Shown here one piece after another: positions 52,466 to 53,067 of a DNA stretch of 53,067 nt; position 1 is the stretch's first letter, and every line of letters begins with the position of its first letter. The notes beneath the pieces are model-generated. The model was not told where the DNA came from. It did no database searches and saw only the letters and a program-made list of their open reading frames with translations. A program made the position numbers and the translations under genes. Origin of the DNA: Mycobacterium sp. Marseille-P9652 (GTDB lineage Bacteria > Actinomycetota > Actinomycetes > Mycobacteriales > Mycobacteriaceae); contig NZ_CACRUY010000037.1 in NCBI RefSeq assembly GCF_902652685.1, forward strand, positions 1-53,067, in the 5' to 3' direction.

Positions 52466-53067
52466 GTGTCTTATGTGATCGCTGCGCCTGACGAATTTGC
52501 GTCGGCGGCAACAACTTTGGCCGGGCTGGGCTCGGACTTGGGTCAGGCGCATGCCGCGGCGGCGGCGTCGACCACGAGCGTTTTGGCCGCGGCTGAGGAC
52601 GAGGTGTCGACGGCGATTGCGGCGCTGTTCTCCAGCCACGCGCAGGAATTTCAGGCGCTCAGCGCGCGAGCGGCGGCGTTTCACGCCGACATGGTGCAGT
52701 CGTTGCAGTCCAGTGCGAGCGCTTACGCGGCCGCCGAGGCCGCCAATACGCTGCCGCTGCAGGCGCAGTCGATCGCGGATGACCTGTTTGGTCTGATCAA
52801 CGCTCCCAGCCTGACGCTGACGGGCCGGCCGCTCTTCGGCAACGGCGCAAACGGGGCGCCGGGTACCGGGCAGAACGGCGGCGACGGGGGCTGGCTCTGG
52901 GGCAACGGTGGCAACGGTGGTTCGGGTGCGCCCGGCGGCAAGGGCGGCAACGGTGGCTCGGCCTTGTTCTGGGGCTCGGGAGGCACCGGTGGCGCCGGCG
53001 GGGCCGGCGTGGCCGGCGGTAACGGCGGTAACGGCGGCGCGGGCGGGGCCAATGGTCTGTTCGGCGG
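52466..53067 (+). CDS. PE_PGRS protein, N-terminal part (runs off the window)
   Basis: The frame from the GTG at 52466 stays open to the window end (200 codons seen). It begins [20 protein letters not shown], a PE domain of ~93 residues with the usual [17 protein letters not shown] and [10 protein letters not shown] short linker holds [16 protein letters not shown], then Gly-Gly-X repeats ([31 protein letters not shown]) typical of PGRS domains. PE proteins are exported by type VII secretion. The start is set by ccgggaggacaac, a good RBS. The 223 bases upstream (52243-52465) hold no gene. The total length and C-terminus are unknown. Confidence 0.93.
   Translation, partial: MSYVIAAPDEFASAATTLAGLGSDLGQAHAAAAASTTSVLAAAEDEVSTAIAALFSSHAQEFQALSARAAAFHADMVQSLQSSASAYAAAEAANTLPLQAQSIADDLFGLINAPSLTLTGRPLFGNGANGAPGTGQNGGDGGWLWGNGGNGGSGAPGGKGGNGGSALFWGSGGTGGAGGAGVAGGNGGNGGAGGANGLFG

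Noticed and set aside
52497-53052. Arg-rich (+) and Pro-rich (-) frames over the PE_PGRS gene
   Set aside because: They are products of the Gly-Gly-X repeat coding sequence. The PE domain is in the frame starting at 52466.

Overview
The window is high-GC actinobacterial DNA that follows the gene order of a Mycobacterium chromosome from about Rv3762c to Rv3797 of M. tuberculosis (compared from memory; no search was run). Several features point to a slow-growing non-tuberculous species near the M. avium / M. simiae side of the genus. embR lies between embC and embA, as reported for M. avium. A PE gene, a PE_PGRS gene, LpqH, TcrXY and the arabinogalactan gene block are also present. PE_PGRS genes are reported as absent from M. 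avium, so the species is not settled.

Layout. 1-5.3 kb: tail of a quinone oxidoreductase, an alkyl-sulfatase, lpqH, and the convergent tcrX-tcrY two-component system. 5.4-12.2 kb: small membrane proteins under a possible SigF promoter, a YjbR protein, a phage-lysin-like GH25 protein, a TIGR00027 methyltransferase, an NTF2-like protein, an APH-fold kinase, a Thr/Pro-rich membrane protein, an unrecognised protein, a GNAT acetyltransferase, a glycine-rich peptide and a DUF732 protein. 12.4-14.2 kb: a PE protein with a PE-PPE serine-hydrolase domain. 14.3-22.7 kb: tRNA-Arg(ACG), tRNA-Ser(GCT), hisC2, echA21, lipE, an Rv2629-like eRF1-fold protein, tRNA-Ser(TGA), a quinone oxidoreductase and a NifS-like protein without the PLP lysine.

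22.8-47.5 kb is the cell-wall arabinogalactan block. It holds the Rv3779-type membrane protein, the proteasome activator bpa, the galactan exporter wzt/wzm with glfT1, an NfeD-flotillin-RNase Z cassette, an Rv3788-type Gre homologue, a GtrA protein, dprE1-dprE2 (decaprenyl-phosphoryl-arabinose synthesis), aftA, embC, embR, embA and embB. Together these make and export galactan, supply the arabinose donor, and polymerise arabinan. ATGA overlaps join wzt-glfT1-wzm, aftA-embC and embA-embB, consistent with translational coupling.

47.5-53.1 kb: a secreted protein behind a CRP-like palindrome; then a likely operon of membrane protein, GarA paralogue and CRP paralogue behind a DosR-like box and a CsoR-like palindrome; then a FadE35-type acyl-CoA dehydrogenase, an SRPBCC protein, and the start of a PE_PGRS gene that runs off the window. 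The regulator operon at 48.1-50.0 kb is the most novel-looking part. Recurring small signals include 58-bp and 30-bp tandem repeats, large hairpins between convergent genes, and -10 hexamers 6-8 nt before start codons that suggest leaderless mRNAs. No gap between genes exceeds 300 bases.
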